A DNA stretch of 46,691 bases, taken from Bacillota bacterium (GTDB lineage: Bacteria > Bacillota > Negativicutes > Sporomusales > CTSoil-080). The notes under the pieces were generated by a model that was given only the letters and a program-made list of their open reading frames with translations, was not told the origin of the DNA and made no database searches. The translations under genes and the position numbers were made by a program. The DNA is taken from the NCBI GenBank assembly GCA_017889725.1, contig JAGGAE010000001.1:1-46691 (forward strand), given 5' to 3'. Below are positions 7,513-17,100 of the stretch, one piece after another. The first letter of the stretch is position 1. Each line of letters begins with the position of its first letter.

Positions 7513-8363
7513 TGGGGTTCTCCTTTTTGCAATTGTATGGCCTTTAGTACATTACGTTGAATGAGTACGGTTGTCAGGCTGCCGACGCCACCGGGTACGG
7601 GGGAAATCGCGCCGGCCACTTTTTCGACGGCTGCGAAATCTACATCACCGGTGAGCCCGCTCTCTGTACGGTTAATGCCGGCGTCGATGACAATGGCACC
7701 GGGTTTAACCATGTCGGCGGTAATCATTTTAGCTTGTCCGACGGCGGCCACAATGATATCGGCGCGACGGGTATGGGCGGATAGAGTAAGGGTTTTGGTA
7801 TGGCAAACCGTGACGGTGGCGTTTTGGTTCAGCAGCATAAACACCAGCGGTTTTCCGACTGTTTCGCCGCGTCCTACCAGGACGACGTCTTTGCCTTTAA
7901 GGTCAACTTGGTAGCGCAGCAGCAGTTCAATACAGCTTTGGGGGGTAGCCGGGAACAGTCCGTCATTGCCGCTGATAAGATGGCCGCGGTTGACGGGATG
8001 AAGACCGTCAACATCTTTCAGCGGGGAGATGGCCTGGCTGATGCGTTCTTTGCTTAACCCTTTCGGCAGGGGGAATTCTACCAGAATGCCATGGACGGTT
8101 TGGTCTTGATTGAGTCGGTCTAAGAGACTGATGACTTCGCTTTCGGCAGTTGTCTCAGGCAGTACAAAGAGTTCATAAGCCATACCGATGTTCGCGCAGG
8201 CTTTTTCTTTGGCTCTGGCATATACCACAGAGGCCGGGTCGTCCCCGACCAGGAGGACGGAAAGTTTTGGCGTTATGCCTTTGGTTTTTAATGTAGCAAT
8301 TTGTGTTTTTATTTCTTCGCGAATTTCGGCAGCTACTTTTTTGCCGTCAATGAGTGTGGCCAC
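7509..8363 (-). CDS. folD: Bifunctional methylene-THF dehydrogenase / methenyl-THF cyclohydrolase
   Basis: A 284-residue protein, the normal FolD length. It oxidises 5,10-methylene-THF to methenyl-THF and then hydrolyses it to 10-formyl-THF. Visible signatures are YARAKEKACANIGM (with the catalytic Lys of the YxxxK motif), GILVEFPLP, VLVGRGETVGKP (nucleotide-binding loop) and the C-terminal SPVPGGVGSLTTVLI. The GTG at 8363 is preferred because AAGGAGA lies seven bases upstream; the longer frame from 8393 adds an unconserved MLGIIEGDDF. It is first in the folD-fchA operon, and the next gene upstream is divergent. I saw no riboswitch-like fold in the short leader. Confidence 0.95.
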   Translation of the reverse strand: MATLIDGKKVAAEIREEIKTQIATLKTKGITPKLSVLLVGDDPASVVYARAKEKACANIGMAYELFVLPETTAESEVISLLDRLNQDQTVHGILVEFPLPKGLSKERISQAISPLKDVDGLHPVNRGHLISGNDGLFPATPQSCIELLLRYQVDLKGKDVVLVGRGETVGKPLVFMLLNQNATVTVCHTKTLTLSAHTRRADIIVAAVGQAKMITADMVKPGAIVIDAGINRTESGLTGDVDFAAVEKVAGAISPVPGGVGSLTTVLIQRNVLKAIQLQKGEPQ

Positions 8364-8503
8364 AAAATCATCTCCTTCTATAATACCTAGCATAAATTTT
8401 CGCTTTTTTGGATAAAGCCATATATTTTTTGGAAATTTGGTATTCCTTTCTACTGGTAAATGCTGTTGATTTATTTTACTATATAATTAAGGGTGTGTGT
8501 TAG

Positions 8504-9448
8504 ATGTATATTTATCCGGATATTGTCGAGGGATTTCATTGTGAGCTGTGCGGTACTTGCTGCCGCAATGACTGGCAGGTAACGCTGGATGAGGCAAGTT
8601 ATGAACGGAACAGGCAGTATTTTAGCCGTGTGAACAATCTCCAGGAAATGGAGCAGGCGTTCGTGGTGATGACTCATAACCAAGCGATAGGGGAATATGC
8701 CTATATTCGTAAACAGGAAAGCGGCGCGTGCTGGTTCCTGAGCGGGAATAACTTGTGTCGCCTGCACAAAAAGGCCGGTCATCAACACTTGGACGCGGTA
8801 TGTCAGACTTTTCCCAGGTATCCCATGAATACACAGAGGGGAATCGAGGTGACGTTGAGTTTTAGTTGCCCGGCGGTTCTGAGAAGAATACAGCGGCTAG
8901 AACCGCTTCGGATAGTTCGTTCGGAAAAGCCCCCGGTGGAATTTTTACCGGAAAACTATGTAGCGTCGGTGTTTCCCGGCCAACAGGCAAAGTTCACGCC
9001 GCTATACTATTATTTTGAGCTGGAGCATCATTTTATTGATATTGTCCAGTGCCGGGGGCTTTCCATTGCCGGTCGTCTGGAGCTTCTTGAAAAGACAGTA
9101 AGGAAACTTGAAGCTGGAAAACCCGGTGAGACCTTTGGACAATGGCTACAACAACAAATATACCAAAATTACGCTTATATGGATAGCCTTACGGAACAAA
9201 ACCTGTCTTTGGCGGAAGTATTGGTAGAACATTTTTTCGTCAACTTTTTGTTTAAAAAACCCTTATATTTATATGGGCTTATTCCAGCGGTGGCGCTGCT
9301 TGTACATATGTGGCAGGAAATAGAAACAATGCAAAGAGGCAAAGGAGAAAAGGATAGGATTTCGGCTACTCAGGCCGCTATTAATAATTTGGAATTAGAA
9401 TATGGACATGACCGGCAGAGGTTGCTAGTTTGGATGGCGAAGAGATAA
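8504..9448 (+). CDS. FliB-like flagellin lysine-N-methylase family protein (Cys-cluster)
   Basis: A 314-residue protein with the cysteine-cluster pattern of the YkgJ/FliB group: C13, C16, C19 and C20 in CELCGTCCRNDW, then C76, C85 (NLCRLHK) and C100 (CQTFPRYP), and C122. These probably bind an Fe-S cluster or metal. FliB proteins methylate lysines of flagellin in Salmonella, and relatives are frequent in Clostridia and Negativicutes. The C-terminal half is helical and less conserved. No flagellar gene lies in the window, so the substrate is open. It is divergent from folD and followed by an HD-GYP gene after a gap with a small hairpin (9470-9487). Another protein-modifying or metal-binding role remains possible. 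Confidence 0.7.
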   Translation: MYIYPDIVEGFHCELCGTCCRNDWQVTLDEASYERNRQYFSRVNNLQEMEQAFVVMTHNQAIGEYAYIRKQESGACWFLSGNNLCRLHKKAGHQHLDAVCQTFPRYPMNTQRGIEVTLSFSCPAVLRRIQRLEPLRIVRSEKPPVEFLPENYVASVFPGQQAKFTPLYYYFELEHHFIDIVQCRGLSIAGRLELLEKTVRKLEAGKPGETFGQWLQQQIYQNYAYMDSLTEQNLSLAEVLVEHFFVNFLFKKPLYLYGLIPAVALLVHMWQEIETMQRGKGEKDRISATQAAINNLELEYGHDRQRLLVWMAKR

Positions 9449-9542
9449 ATTATGGCTGAATTTGACATAAGGAGAAGGATTTCTCCTCTTATATGGAGAA
9501 AAATACGGTGAAAAAGGATAAATAGGCGGGTTTTCCATTATT

Positions 9543-10211
9543 ATGCGACAAAATAATGTAGCTAATAAATCCAATGAAAAAGACGCCGGATGTGTGACGG
9601 AAAATCGGCATTCGCGTTCGATTATTGAAGAAATAAATATGGATGTAATCGAAGAGTATTGCCATAAAATTTATTATTGTGATCCTTACACAGCCAGACA
9701 TGCCGAGCATGTTGCCGATCTTATGGCGGGGCTGGCAACTCAGTTGGCTATGAGCCCGGAGGAAACCGATTTAGCGTATATGGTTGGGGTAATGCACGAT
9801 GTCGGTAAAATAAAAACGCCCCTTAACATTTTAACGAAACCAGGCAAATTAACTCAGGAAGAATTCCAAATTATGAAACAACATGCAGCGGATGGAGCCG
9901 ACATGATTGCCGATATTACCGGAGTGGAACCCATTACTTCCGTGATGCGTCATCATCATGAGAGGTATGATGGTAAAGGATACCCGGATGGTTTGGCGGG
10001 GGAAAGCATTCCGGTCTTAAGCAGAATGTTAGCGGTATGTGATTCATTTGATGCAATGACTTCTAAGCGGTGTTATCGAACGGAAGTTAGTTTGTATGAA
10101 TCGTTAAAGGAAATAAAAGAATGCGCAGGCACCCAATTCGATCCGAAAATTTGCGAAGCTTTTATTGATTTTATTGAGGAACGGTTTGGATTTTCGTTTG
10201 CAAGAGCCTAA
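9543..10211 (+). CDS. HD-GYP domain phosphodiesterase (probable c-di-GMP hydrolase)
   Basis: A 222-residue soluble protein consisting of one HD-GYP domain after a ~35-residue polar N-terminus. Motifs are DPYTARHAEHV, MHDVGKIKTP (HD metal site), HHHERYDGKGYPDGL (complete GYP motif), and SRMLAVCDSFDAMTSKRCYR. These are the residues of active HD-GYP enzymes that hydrolyse c-di-GMP or related cyclic dinucleotides. There is no receiver or sensory domain, so control must come from another protein or from expression. The start has only a weak ribosome binding site; the ATG at 9639 inside the frame is an alternative. It ends in a good terminator and appears monocistronic. Confidence 0.88.
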   Translation: MRQNNVANKSNEKDAGCVTENRHSRSIIEEINMDVIEEYCHKIYYCDPYTARHAEHVADLMAGLATQLAMSPEETDLAYMVGVMHDVGKIKTPLNILTKPGKLTQEEFQIMKQHAADGADMIADITGVEPITSVMRHHHERYDGKGYPDGLAGESIPVLSRMLAVCDSFDAMTSKRCYRTEVSLYESLKEIKECAGTQFDPKICEAFIDFIEERFGFSFARA

Positions 10212-10238
10212 TAGAGAACGGGTCCGTTCTCTATTTTT
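10211..10238 (+). terminator. Terminator after the HD-GYP gene
   Basis: ATAGAGAACGG (10211-10221) and CCGTTCTCTAT (10224-10234) form an 11-bp inverted repeat followed by T5; the innermost pairs must open to make a loop. Confidence 0.85.
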
Positions 10239-10275
10239 GTACAAAGTCAAATAATAATTTTGGGGAGCGGTTAAA

Positions 10276-10701
10276 TTGAAAATAAGACGAGTGGACGTAA
10301 CCATTAGTACTGAGAAACTGCAGCAATCTAAGGAGTTTTATTTGAAACACTTCGGCTTTCGCCTGGTTTTTGAGAGTGACTGGTATATTGAGCTGGTTTC
10401 CAAGACTATGCCGACGATGGGAATAAGTTTTACTTTGCCCCAACGGGAGGTTGGCGAGTTTTTTAATGGGAAGGGGACAATTCTGTCTTTTGAAGTGGAT
10501 GATATAGAAGCAGAATATCAGCGCTTAAGCCAAGAAGGGTTGGAGATTTTTCAGGAATTGCAGGATAAACCTTGGGGAGAACGGAGTTTTGTCATTAATG
10601 ATCCCAACGGGATTCATGTATATATATATAAATCCGTTGCGCCTACCGATGAATATAAAAAAATATATGATTATTATAGCAGTCTGCCGGAGCAAGAATA
10701 G
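10276..10701 (+). CDS. VOC / glyoxalase-fold protein
   Basis: A 141-residue protein of the vicinal-oxygen-chelate superfamily. It starts at TTG (10276) with GGGGAG upstream; no ATG is available. The two beta-alpha-beta-beta-beta modules are recognisable: VDVTISTEKLQQSKEFYLKHFGF at the N-terminus and FEVDDIEAEYQRLSQEG followed by DPNGIHVYIYK. The family includes glyoxalases, dioxygenases and antibiotic-resistance proteins. The usual first-module metal-binding His is absent and replaced by Asp (VDVTIS), so the specific reaction cannot be read. It stands alone between two HD-GYP-type genes. Confidence 0.8.
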   Translation: MKIRRVDVTISTEKLQQSKEFYLKHFGFRLVFESDWYIELVSKTMPTMGISFTLPQREVGEFFNGKGTILSFEVDDIEAEYQRLSQEGLEIFQELQDKPWGERSFVINDPNGIHVYIYKSVAPTDEYKKIYDYYSSLPEQE

Positions 10702-10849
10702 GCCCAAATGCAGGGTAAATCGGGACTTTTATCCTATTGGATTGATGAGTGGAAATAATTATAATTAAGAGGATAAAAGTACCAGATAGTAGTCGCTCTG
10801 GAGCAATGCGTATTTTTAATCGGTAGAAATACCTTAAGGAGTGAGTGCT

Positions 10850-11908
10850 ATGCCCAGCAAGCTTGTTTCGGTGGCGCGTTTGGCACCCGGAAGCATTTTG
10901 AGCGAGTCTGTTATGACCGCGAACGGAAAAGTATTAATCAACAATCATGCTGTCCTTACAACTAAAATGATTACTTCTCTTGAAAATTGGAATATACAAT
11001 CCGTGGCAATCGTGGACGATGCAGCCGTGGAAGATATGCCTATTGAGGAACCTGCTGATGTGCGGGGGCTGGCGAAGGAGTATGAGCAGTTTGCCGAGAA
11101 CTACGAGAGCGTGGTTTCTTCGGTAACTAATTCTCTGGATTTTATTCACCGGCAAAAGATTATTCCTATTCACATGTTTAGAGATACTTCGAATGAAATT
11201 GTCATTTCCATGGAACAAAGCGGGACCGCTCTTGTGCATCGATTGTTGGTGACTGAAGGCAAGATGGAGGATTTGGTTTCTCGCAATGCGGTGACAGTGG
11301 CTTATTTAGCCGGAAACCTGGCCCGCCATATGAACTGGAGTGAGAAAGATATTCGGGGCGTTATCCTTGCAGGGTTATTGCATGATGTGGGTAAAATTAT
11401 GTTAAATAAATCCGAGCAGCCCAAACCGCATGCGCATATTGTGGAAGTTGCCAAGCTATTGACGCAAGTTAAGGGAATTCCCAATGAAGTGGTGTTAGGC
11501 GTAGTGCAGCACCATGAATATGTGGACGGTACCGGAATGCCTACCCGGGTTCCCGGGGATAAAATTCATCCATATGCTAAGCTTATTGGTATCGTGGATA
11601 TTTTTCAGTCGGCAGCCTTTATGAAGAACTACTCTAATCCTTTCCCGGCGCTGGATATTTTGGGGAGTGAAATGTTCGGACGGTTGGATCTGGGCATGTG
11701 CCAGATGTTTATTAATCAGATAAAAGACAGTCTTATGAATACCGAGGTTCTCTTAAGCGACGGACGGGTGGGGGAAGTGGTCTTTTTCCATCCGACAAAG
11801 GCAGCAACGCCTATTGTTAAAACCGTGAATATGGAAATCGTGGATTTGTCTGTTGCGAGAGGGATTAGGTTGGAACGGGTATTAGCACCTAAGGCCATAG
11901 TAAGCTAA
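10850..11908 (+). CDS. HD-GYP-like signalling protein with degenerate GYP motif
   Basis: A 352-residue soluble protein. The ATG at 10850 follows AAGGAG by eight bases; the GTG at 10841 lies on the Shine-Dalgarno sequence. The N-terminal ~130 residues (LVSVARLAPGSILSESVMTANG) resemble the DUF3391-like region preceding many HD-GYP domains. The HD motif is LLHDVGKIML and the third motif reads HHEYVDGTGMP, so GYP is replaced by GMP, while the rest of the core (KLIGIVDIFQSAAF) is retained. Active-site residues of the HD part remain, so weak or altered cyclic-dinucleotide hydrolysis, or a binding-only role, are both possible. It is the second HD-GYP-type gene within 2.4 kb. Confidence 0.8.
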   Translation: MPSKLVSVARLAPGSILSESVMTANGKVLINNHAVLTTKMITSLENWNIQSVAIVDDAAVEDMPIEEPADVRGLAKEYEQFAENYESVVSSVTNSLDFIHRQKIIPIHMFRDTSNEIVISMEQSGTALVHRLLVTEGKMEDLVSRNAVTVAYLAGNLARHMNWSEKDIRGVILAGLLHDVGKIMLNKSEQPKPHAHIVEVAKLLTQVKGIPNEVVLGVVQHHEYVDGTGMPTRVPGDKIHPYAKLIGIVDIFQSAAFMKNYSNPFPALDILGSEMFGRLDLGMCQMFINQIKDSLMNTEVLLSDGRVGEVVFFHPTKAATPIVKTVNMEIVDLSVARGIRLERVLAPKAIVS

Positions 11909-11923
11909 GTACCCAATATTCTA

Positions 11924-11989
11924 GTTGCAAATAGCCCGGCTGTTGGTTCGGTACATATGTGCCCAACCAACAGCCGGGCTATTTGCAAC
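11924..11989. repeat. Perfect 25-bp inverted repeat (very long hairpin)
   Basis: The left arm 11924-11948 (starting GTTGCAAATAGCCCGG) and right arm 11965-11989 are exact reverse complements over 25 bp, separated by a 16-nt loop that itself contains ACATATGT. No T run follows. It probably terminates or protects the upstream transcript, but its length is unusual for a simple terminator. Confidence 0.9.
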
Positions 11990-12076
11990 ATAGGACTCTG
12001 AGCTTTATATCTAACTAAGGTGTAAAAAATTGATATTTTCGTGTACAATAAATAGTATTAATTGGAGGTGACCGCA

Positions 12077-12853
12077 TTGTACGATACACATATGCATACG
12101 CGATTTTCTACGGACTCAACGATGAGTATGGAAGATGCCGTGCGGAGGGCCGGAGAATTAGGTTTGGGTATTATTATCACAGAACACATGGATTTGAATT
12201 ACCCTGAGCCACAAGCCTTTATTTTTAATGTTGATGAATATTTTGATGCATATCAGCCCTGCCGGAATGACAACGTGTTGCTTGGAATAGAAATTGGTAT
12301 GCGCGGGGAAACGGAACCGGACAACCGGAGAATTGTCGAAGGTCATTCTTTTGATTATGTGATAGGCTCCATTCATATAGTGGATGGCGTTGATATTTAT
12401 CAGGAAAGCTTCTATCAGGGGCGGACGAAACAGGACGTGTATAGCAGGTATTTTTCGGCTATGCTGGACTGTGTAACCAAGTATGACTGGATAGACAGTC
12501 TGGGGCATATCGATTACATTGCCCGCTATGCCCGGTTCCAGGATGTTGATATTTATTTGGATGAGTTTAGGGAACCTTTGGAGAAAATATTGGGCCTTTT
12601 AGCTTCAAGGAATAAAGCGATGGAGATTAATACCCGGCGTTTGGGCGACAAAAAGGCGCTAGAGGCACTTATTCCTATCTACCGGCGGTTTAAAGAGCTA
12701 GGCGGACAGTTTGTTACCATAGGCTCTGATGCCCATAACCCCAAGGATATCGGGAAAAACTTCGAGCAAGCGATGTCTCTGGCCCAAATATGCAATTTAA
12801 AACCGGTTTTTTTTAGAGAGCGAAGGATGGAGTATTGGAAAGAAGGGGTATAG
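12077..12853 (+). CDS. PHP-domain phosphatase, histidinol-phosphatase-like
   Basis: A 258-residue protein of the PHP superfamily. The TTG at 12077 is used because GGAGGTGA ends just six bases upstream. Metal-binding motifs are DTHMHTRFSTD at the N-terminus, TEHMD near residue 40, GSIHIVDG near 105, GHIDY near 145 and a C-terminal IGSDAHNPKDIG. These match the HisK/HisJ type of histidinol phosphatase, the eighth step of histidine synthesis. No other his gene is nearby, and PHP proteins also include phosphoesterases for other substrates, so the exact substrate is inferred. Its stop overlaps the start of the MalY-like aminotransferase by one base, indicating a two-gene operon. Confidence 0.82.
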   Translation: MYDTHMHTRFSTDSTMSMEDAVRRAGELGLGIIITEHMDLNYPEPQAFIFNVDEYFDAYQPCRNDNVLLGIEIGMRGETEPDNRRIVEGHSFDYVIGSIHIVDGVDIYQESFYQGRTKQDVYSRYFSAMLDCVTKYDWIDSLGHIDYIARYARFQDVDIYLDEFREPLEKILGLLASRNKAMEINTRRLGDKKALEALIPIYRRFKELGGQFVTIGSDAHNPKDIGKNFEQAMSLAQICNLKPVFFRERRMEYWKEGV

Positions 12854-14025
12854 TGGACAAGTTTGATTTTGATCAAATGATTGACCGCCACCATACCGGG
12901 GCGGAAAAGTGGGATGGTCTTATGTCCATTTTTGGTTGTGACGATGTGCTGCCCATGTGGGTGGCGGACATGGATTTTGCCTCACCGCCGGCTGTGGTTG
13001 AGGCTCTTGTTTCCCGGGCACGCCATGGTGTATATGGCTATCCTTTGCGGGCGGAGGGATATTACCAGGCGGCCATGAATTGGCAGAAGAGCCGCCATGG
13101 ATGGACGGTAGAAAAACCGTGGATTAACAGCGTGCCCGGGGTAGTCAGTGCGATAAGTCTGGCCCTGCAGGCCTTTACTCATCCGGGCGACAAGGTGTTG
13201 ATTCAGCCGCCGGTATATCCCGGTTTTTATAAGGCGATACGAAAAAACGGGCGCGAGTTGGTGGAAAACCCTCTGCGGTTGGAACACGGCCGCTATGGTA
13301 TTGATTTTACCGATTTAGAAAACAAGCTGGCGACCGGCGTCAAAGTTATGATTTTATGCAGTCCCCACAATCCGGTCGGACGGGTTTGGTCGAAAGAAGA
13401 ACTGCTTAGGCTGGGGGAATGTTGTCAAAGGCATGGGGTGCTGATGATTGCGGATGAAATACATGGTGATCTTGTGTTTCGCGGCCATGCCCATCAGCCG
13501 CTTGCCACATTATCACCGGAGTTTGCCGCCAACACGATTACTTTTGTTTCACCCAGCAAAACGTTTAATGTGGCCGGACTGGCCACAGCCCTGTCTATCA
13601 TTCCCGATGCGGCGTTACGGGCACGTTATCAAACGGTGCTTGACGCAGTGCACATAGAGGAAGGAAATATTTTTGGGATAACCGCGCTGGAAGCGGCGTA
13701 CGCAAGTGGCGGAGACTGGTTGGATAGCCTGTTGGTGTATTTAGAGGGAAACGCCGATATGGTGGTTGATACCTTTAAAAAAACGGAGAGTCCTATCAAA
13801 GTGCTTAAACCCGAAGCTACCTATTTGGCCTGGCTGGATTGCCGGGGGCTTGGGTTAACGCCGGACAAGGTGCCTGAATTTTTTACCCGACTGGCCAAGG
13901 TGGGCTTGAGTGACGGACGGCGCTTCGGGGAGCAGGGAAACGGATTTATGCGGTTGAATTTTGCCTGTCCCCGGCCGGTTCTTAAGTACGGTCTGGAAAG
14001 GATTTGTTCCATGCTTGGCTTATAA
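12853..14025 (+). CDS. MalY/PatB-type PLP aminotransferase or cystathionine beta-lyase
   Basis: A 390-residue fold-type I PLP enzyme. The GTG at 12853 overlaps the upstream TAG by one base and has AAAGAAGGGG in front. Typical MalY/PatB features are WVADMDFASPPAV near residue 35, VPGVVSAISLALQAF, CSPHNPVGRVWSKEEL, ADEIHGDLVF and the PLP-binding lysine K236 in SPSKTFNVAGLA. The family cleaves cystathionine or other C-S bonds, or transaminates. Coupling to a PHP phosphatase could suggest a histidinol-phosphate aminotransferase role, but sequence motifs favour the C-S lyase group. Function within the pair is therefore uncertain. Confidence 0.87.
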   Translation: MDKFDFDQMIDRHHTGAEKWDGLMSIFGCDDVLPMWVADMDFASPPAVVEALVSRARHGVYGYPLRAEGYYQAAMNWQKSRHGWTVEKPWINSVPGVVSAISLALQAFTHPGDKVLIQPPVYPGFYKAIRKNGRELVENPLRLEHGRYGIDFTDLENKLATGVKVMILCSPHNPVGRVWSKEELLRLGECCQRHGVLMIADEIHGDLVFRGHAHQPLATLSPEFAANTITFVSPSKTFNVAGLATALSIIPDAALRARYQTVLDAVHIEEGNIFGITALEAAYASGGDWLDSLLVYLEGNADMVVDTFKKTESPIKVLKPEATYLAWLDCRGLGLTPDKVPEFFTRLAKVGLSDGRRFGEQGNGFMRLNFACPRPVLKYGLERICSMLGL

Positions 14026-14110
14026 TAAGGTGCTAAATACAGCCCTTCTAGCTGAAAAGTATGATATAATAACAAAAATAAAATTATTATGATAAGTAGA
14101 GGAGAGTAAT

Positions 14111-17100
14111 ATGCCGAAGCAGGTAAAACGGACTTTTGTTGAAAAGAAAAGCGGTTTTGATGTCGAAGCCCGTAGCTTATATTGGGAGTTGAAGCACAAT
14201 CTCGGCATAAACAGCTTGGAAGGGGTACGCATTGTCAATCGTTATGATGTTGCCGGGATGGATGATAACGAATACCGGCTTGCACGTAATACTATTTTTT
14301 CCGAGCCTAACGTAGATGAAGTTTTTGACGAAGTTTTAGCGGTGGATACTGCGGACTGTGTTTTTGCCGTAGAATACCTGCCTGGACAATATGATCAAAG
14401 AGCGGATTCCGCAGCTCAGTGTATTCAAATGCTTACGCATAAGGAACGCCCCGAGGTTCAGACCGCGAAGGTGATTATTCTTCGCGGAACGCTTTCGGAG
14501 GAGGAGTTTGGCCGGATAAAAGCTTATGTTATCAATCCAGTAGAGGCAAGAGAGGCGTCGCTGGTTAAGCCCCAAAGCCTGGAAATGGCGGTTCAGCAGC
14601 CGGAGAATGTCAAAGTTTTAGAGGGCTTTATCGGCTACTCCCAGGCTGAATTCAAAACTATGCTGACTGAGTTAGGACTAGCCATGAGTGAAGCGGATTT
14701 GGTGTTTTGCCAGCAATACTTCCGGGACACTGAAAAACGCAATCCTACTCTTACAGAGATTAAGTTGATTGATACGTATTGGTCGGATCATTGTCGGCAT
14801 ACTACTTTTCTTACCCGGATAAACGACGTAAAAGTTGAAGAGGGACGTTTTACAGTCCCTATTCGTATAGCCTATGAGGAGTATTTGGCAGCCCGTAAGT
14901 ATGTGTATGGAGACAAAAATAAAGATGTTTGCCTTATGGATATTGCGGTGATCGGTATGAAGGAGCTAAAAAAGCGGGGGCTTTTGGACGATCTGGATGA
15001 GTCGGATGAAATTAACGCCTGCAGTATTGTTGTGCCTGCCGACATCAATGGAAAAATAGAAGACTGGCTGATTATGTTTAAAAATGAAACGCATAATCAT
15101 CCGACGGAAATCGAACCGTTTGGCGGTGCCGCTACTTGTCTCGGCGGTGCTATACGTGACCCTTTGTCCGGCCGGTCTTATGTTTACCAAGCTATGCGCG
15201 TAACCGGCAGCGGTGATCCACGGACCAGTATAGAAGATACTTTGCCGGGGAAATTGCCCCAACGCAAAATAACCACGGGAGCGGCTGCCGGATACAGTTC
15301 GTACGGAAATCAGATTGGTTTGGCAACCGGGCAAGTGGCGGAGGCCTATGATGAAGGGTTTGTAGCGAAACGTATGGAGGTTGGCGCAGTAATCGGAGCC
15401 GCGCCAAGAAGTAATGTGGTAAGAGAGACGCCTGTACCAGGGGATGTTGTTTTGCTGGTAGGCGGGCGGACCGGGCGGGACGGCTGCGGTGGGGCTACCG
15501 GCTCATCTAAGGAGCATACCGAAGAATCACTGTTATCGTGTGGTGCGGAAGTTCAAAAAGGCAATCCGCCTACGGAACGGAAAATTCAGCGCCTGTTCCG
15601 TAGGCCGGAAGTTAGCCTCCTGATTAAGCGGTGTAATGATTTTGGTGCCGGAGGGGTATCGGTTGCTATAGGCGAATTGACGGAAGGCTTACGTATTGAC
15701 TTGGAAGCGGTACCGAAAAAATATGAAGGTCTTGATGGTACCGAGTTAGCGATTTCTGAATCGCAAGAGCGTATGGCGGTCGTTGTAACGCAAGCGGACG
15801 CTGCCTTGTTTGAACAGTTTGCCGCAGAAGAAAATTTAGAAGTTTCACGAGTTGCAGAGGTTACTTCCGACCGGCGTTTGGTCATGTTGTGGCGGGGGAA
15901 ATCTATTGTCGATCTCAGTCGGGACTTTTTAGATACTAATGGAGTATGCCAGACAACGTCAGTAGAGGTTCGGGCGCCGTTGGAAAGAGGGAACTATTTT
16001 GATTTAAAATCGTACAGTGGTATGGATTTGATAACTGCCTGGCTGGACATGCTGGGAGATTTGAATGTAGCCAGCCAGAAAGGGCTTGGCGAGCGTTTTG
16101 ACAGCACGATTGGCGCGGCTACGGTGCTAATGCCGTATGGGGGCCGGTACCAGACTACACCTGCCGAAGGCATGGTTGCTAAGCTGCCGGTTCAAACCGG
16201 TGATACGGTTACCGGTACGATTATGACGTATGGGTATAACCCCCGCATTGGCAAGTGGAGTCCGTTCCACGGCGCGCTATACGCAGTCGTGGAAGCGGCG
16301 GCTAAAGTAGCGGCGATAGGCGGAGACTACAGTCGCATTAGGCTGTCGCTGCAAGAGTATTTCGAAAAGCTGGGTACCGATGCTATTCGTTGGGGAAAAC
16401 CCTTCAGCGCTTTGCTGGGGGCGTATTACGCTCAAAAAATGCTGGGGATACCGGCCATCGGCGGGAAGGACAGTATGTCCGGCACGTTCTTAGATTTAAC
16501 TGTTCCGCCTACCCTTGTGGCATTTGCAACGGTACCGGTTGATGTTCGCCAAGTAATTTCCCAGGAATTTAAAAAAGCCGGCAGTCAGGTGGTATTGCTT
16601 CCGGTTAAACGGGATGAAACCGAGCTGCCTGATTTCGACGGGCTTATGCAGGGTTATAGTAAACTGCGGCAAGCCATTGCCAAAGGATTGGTACTTTCGT
16701 CTTATACGGTGAAGATTGGCGGTGTGGCGGCGGCTATTAGTAAAATGGCGTTTGGTAACAGTATAGGGATGGTGTTTGAACGGAAAATGACGCCGGAGGA
16801 ATTGTTTAGGCCGGACTACGGGGCCATCGTGCTGGAGATGACGCCGGAGGCCGACCTTAAGGCTGTGTTTGGCGAAGGAAATTATGAACGGCTAGGGTGT
16901 ACGCAAGCTGCAGGTCGTATCGTGGTTAATGGAATGGAACTTGCTTTAGAAGAAGTGCAGAAGGCTTGGGAAGCACCGCTGGAAAGCATTTTTCCTACGC
17001 AGGTTAAGAATACGGCGGAAAAAGAACCTCCTTTCGTAAGTTATACGAAGCGGAACGGATATCGTCCAACTGTGAAAATAGCCAAGCCGCGAGTGTTTAT

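Noticed and set aside
7159-8415. Several rightward open frames opposite folD and fchA
   Set aside because: They lie wholly antisense to well-recognised genes and lack ribosome binding sites or family signatures.
8364-8503. Tetrahydrofolate riboswitch before folD
   Set aside because: The leader is short and AT-rich, with no recognisable conserved riboswitch core.
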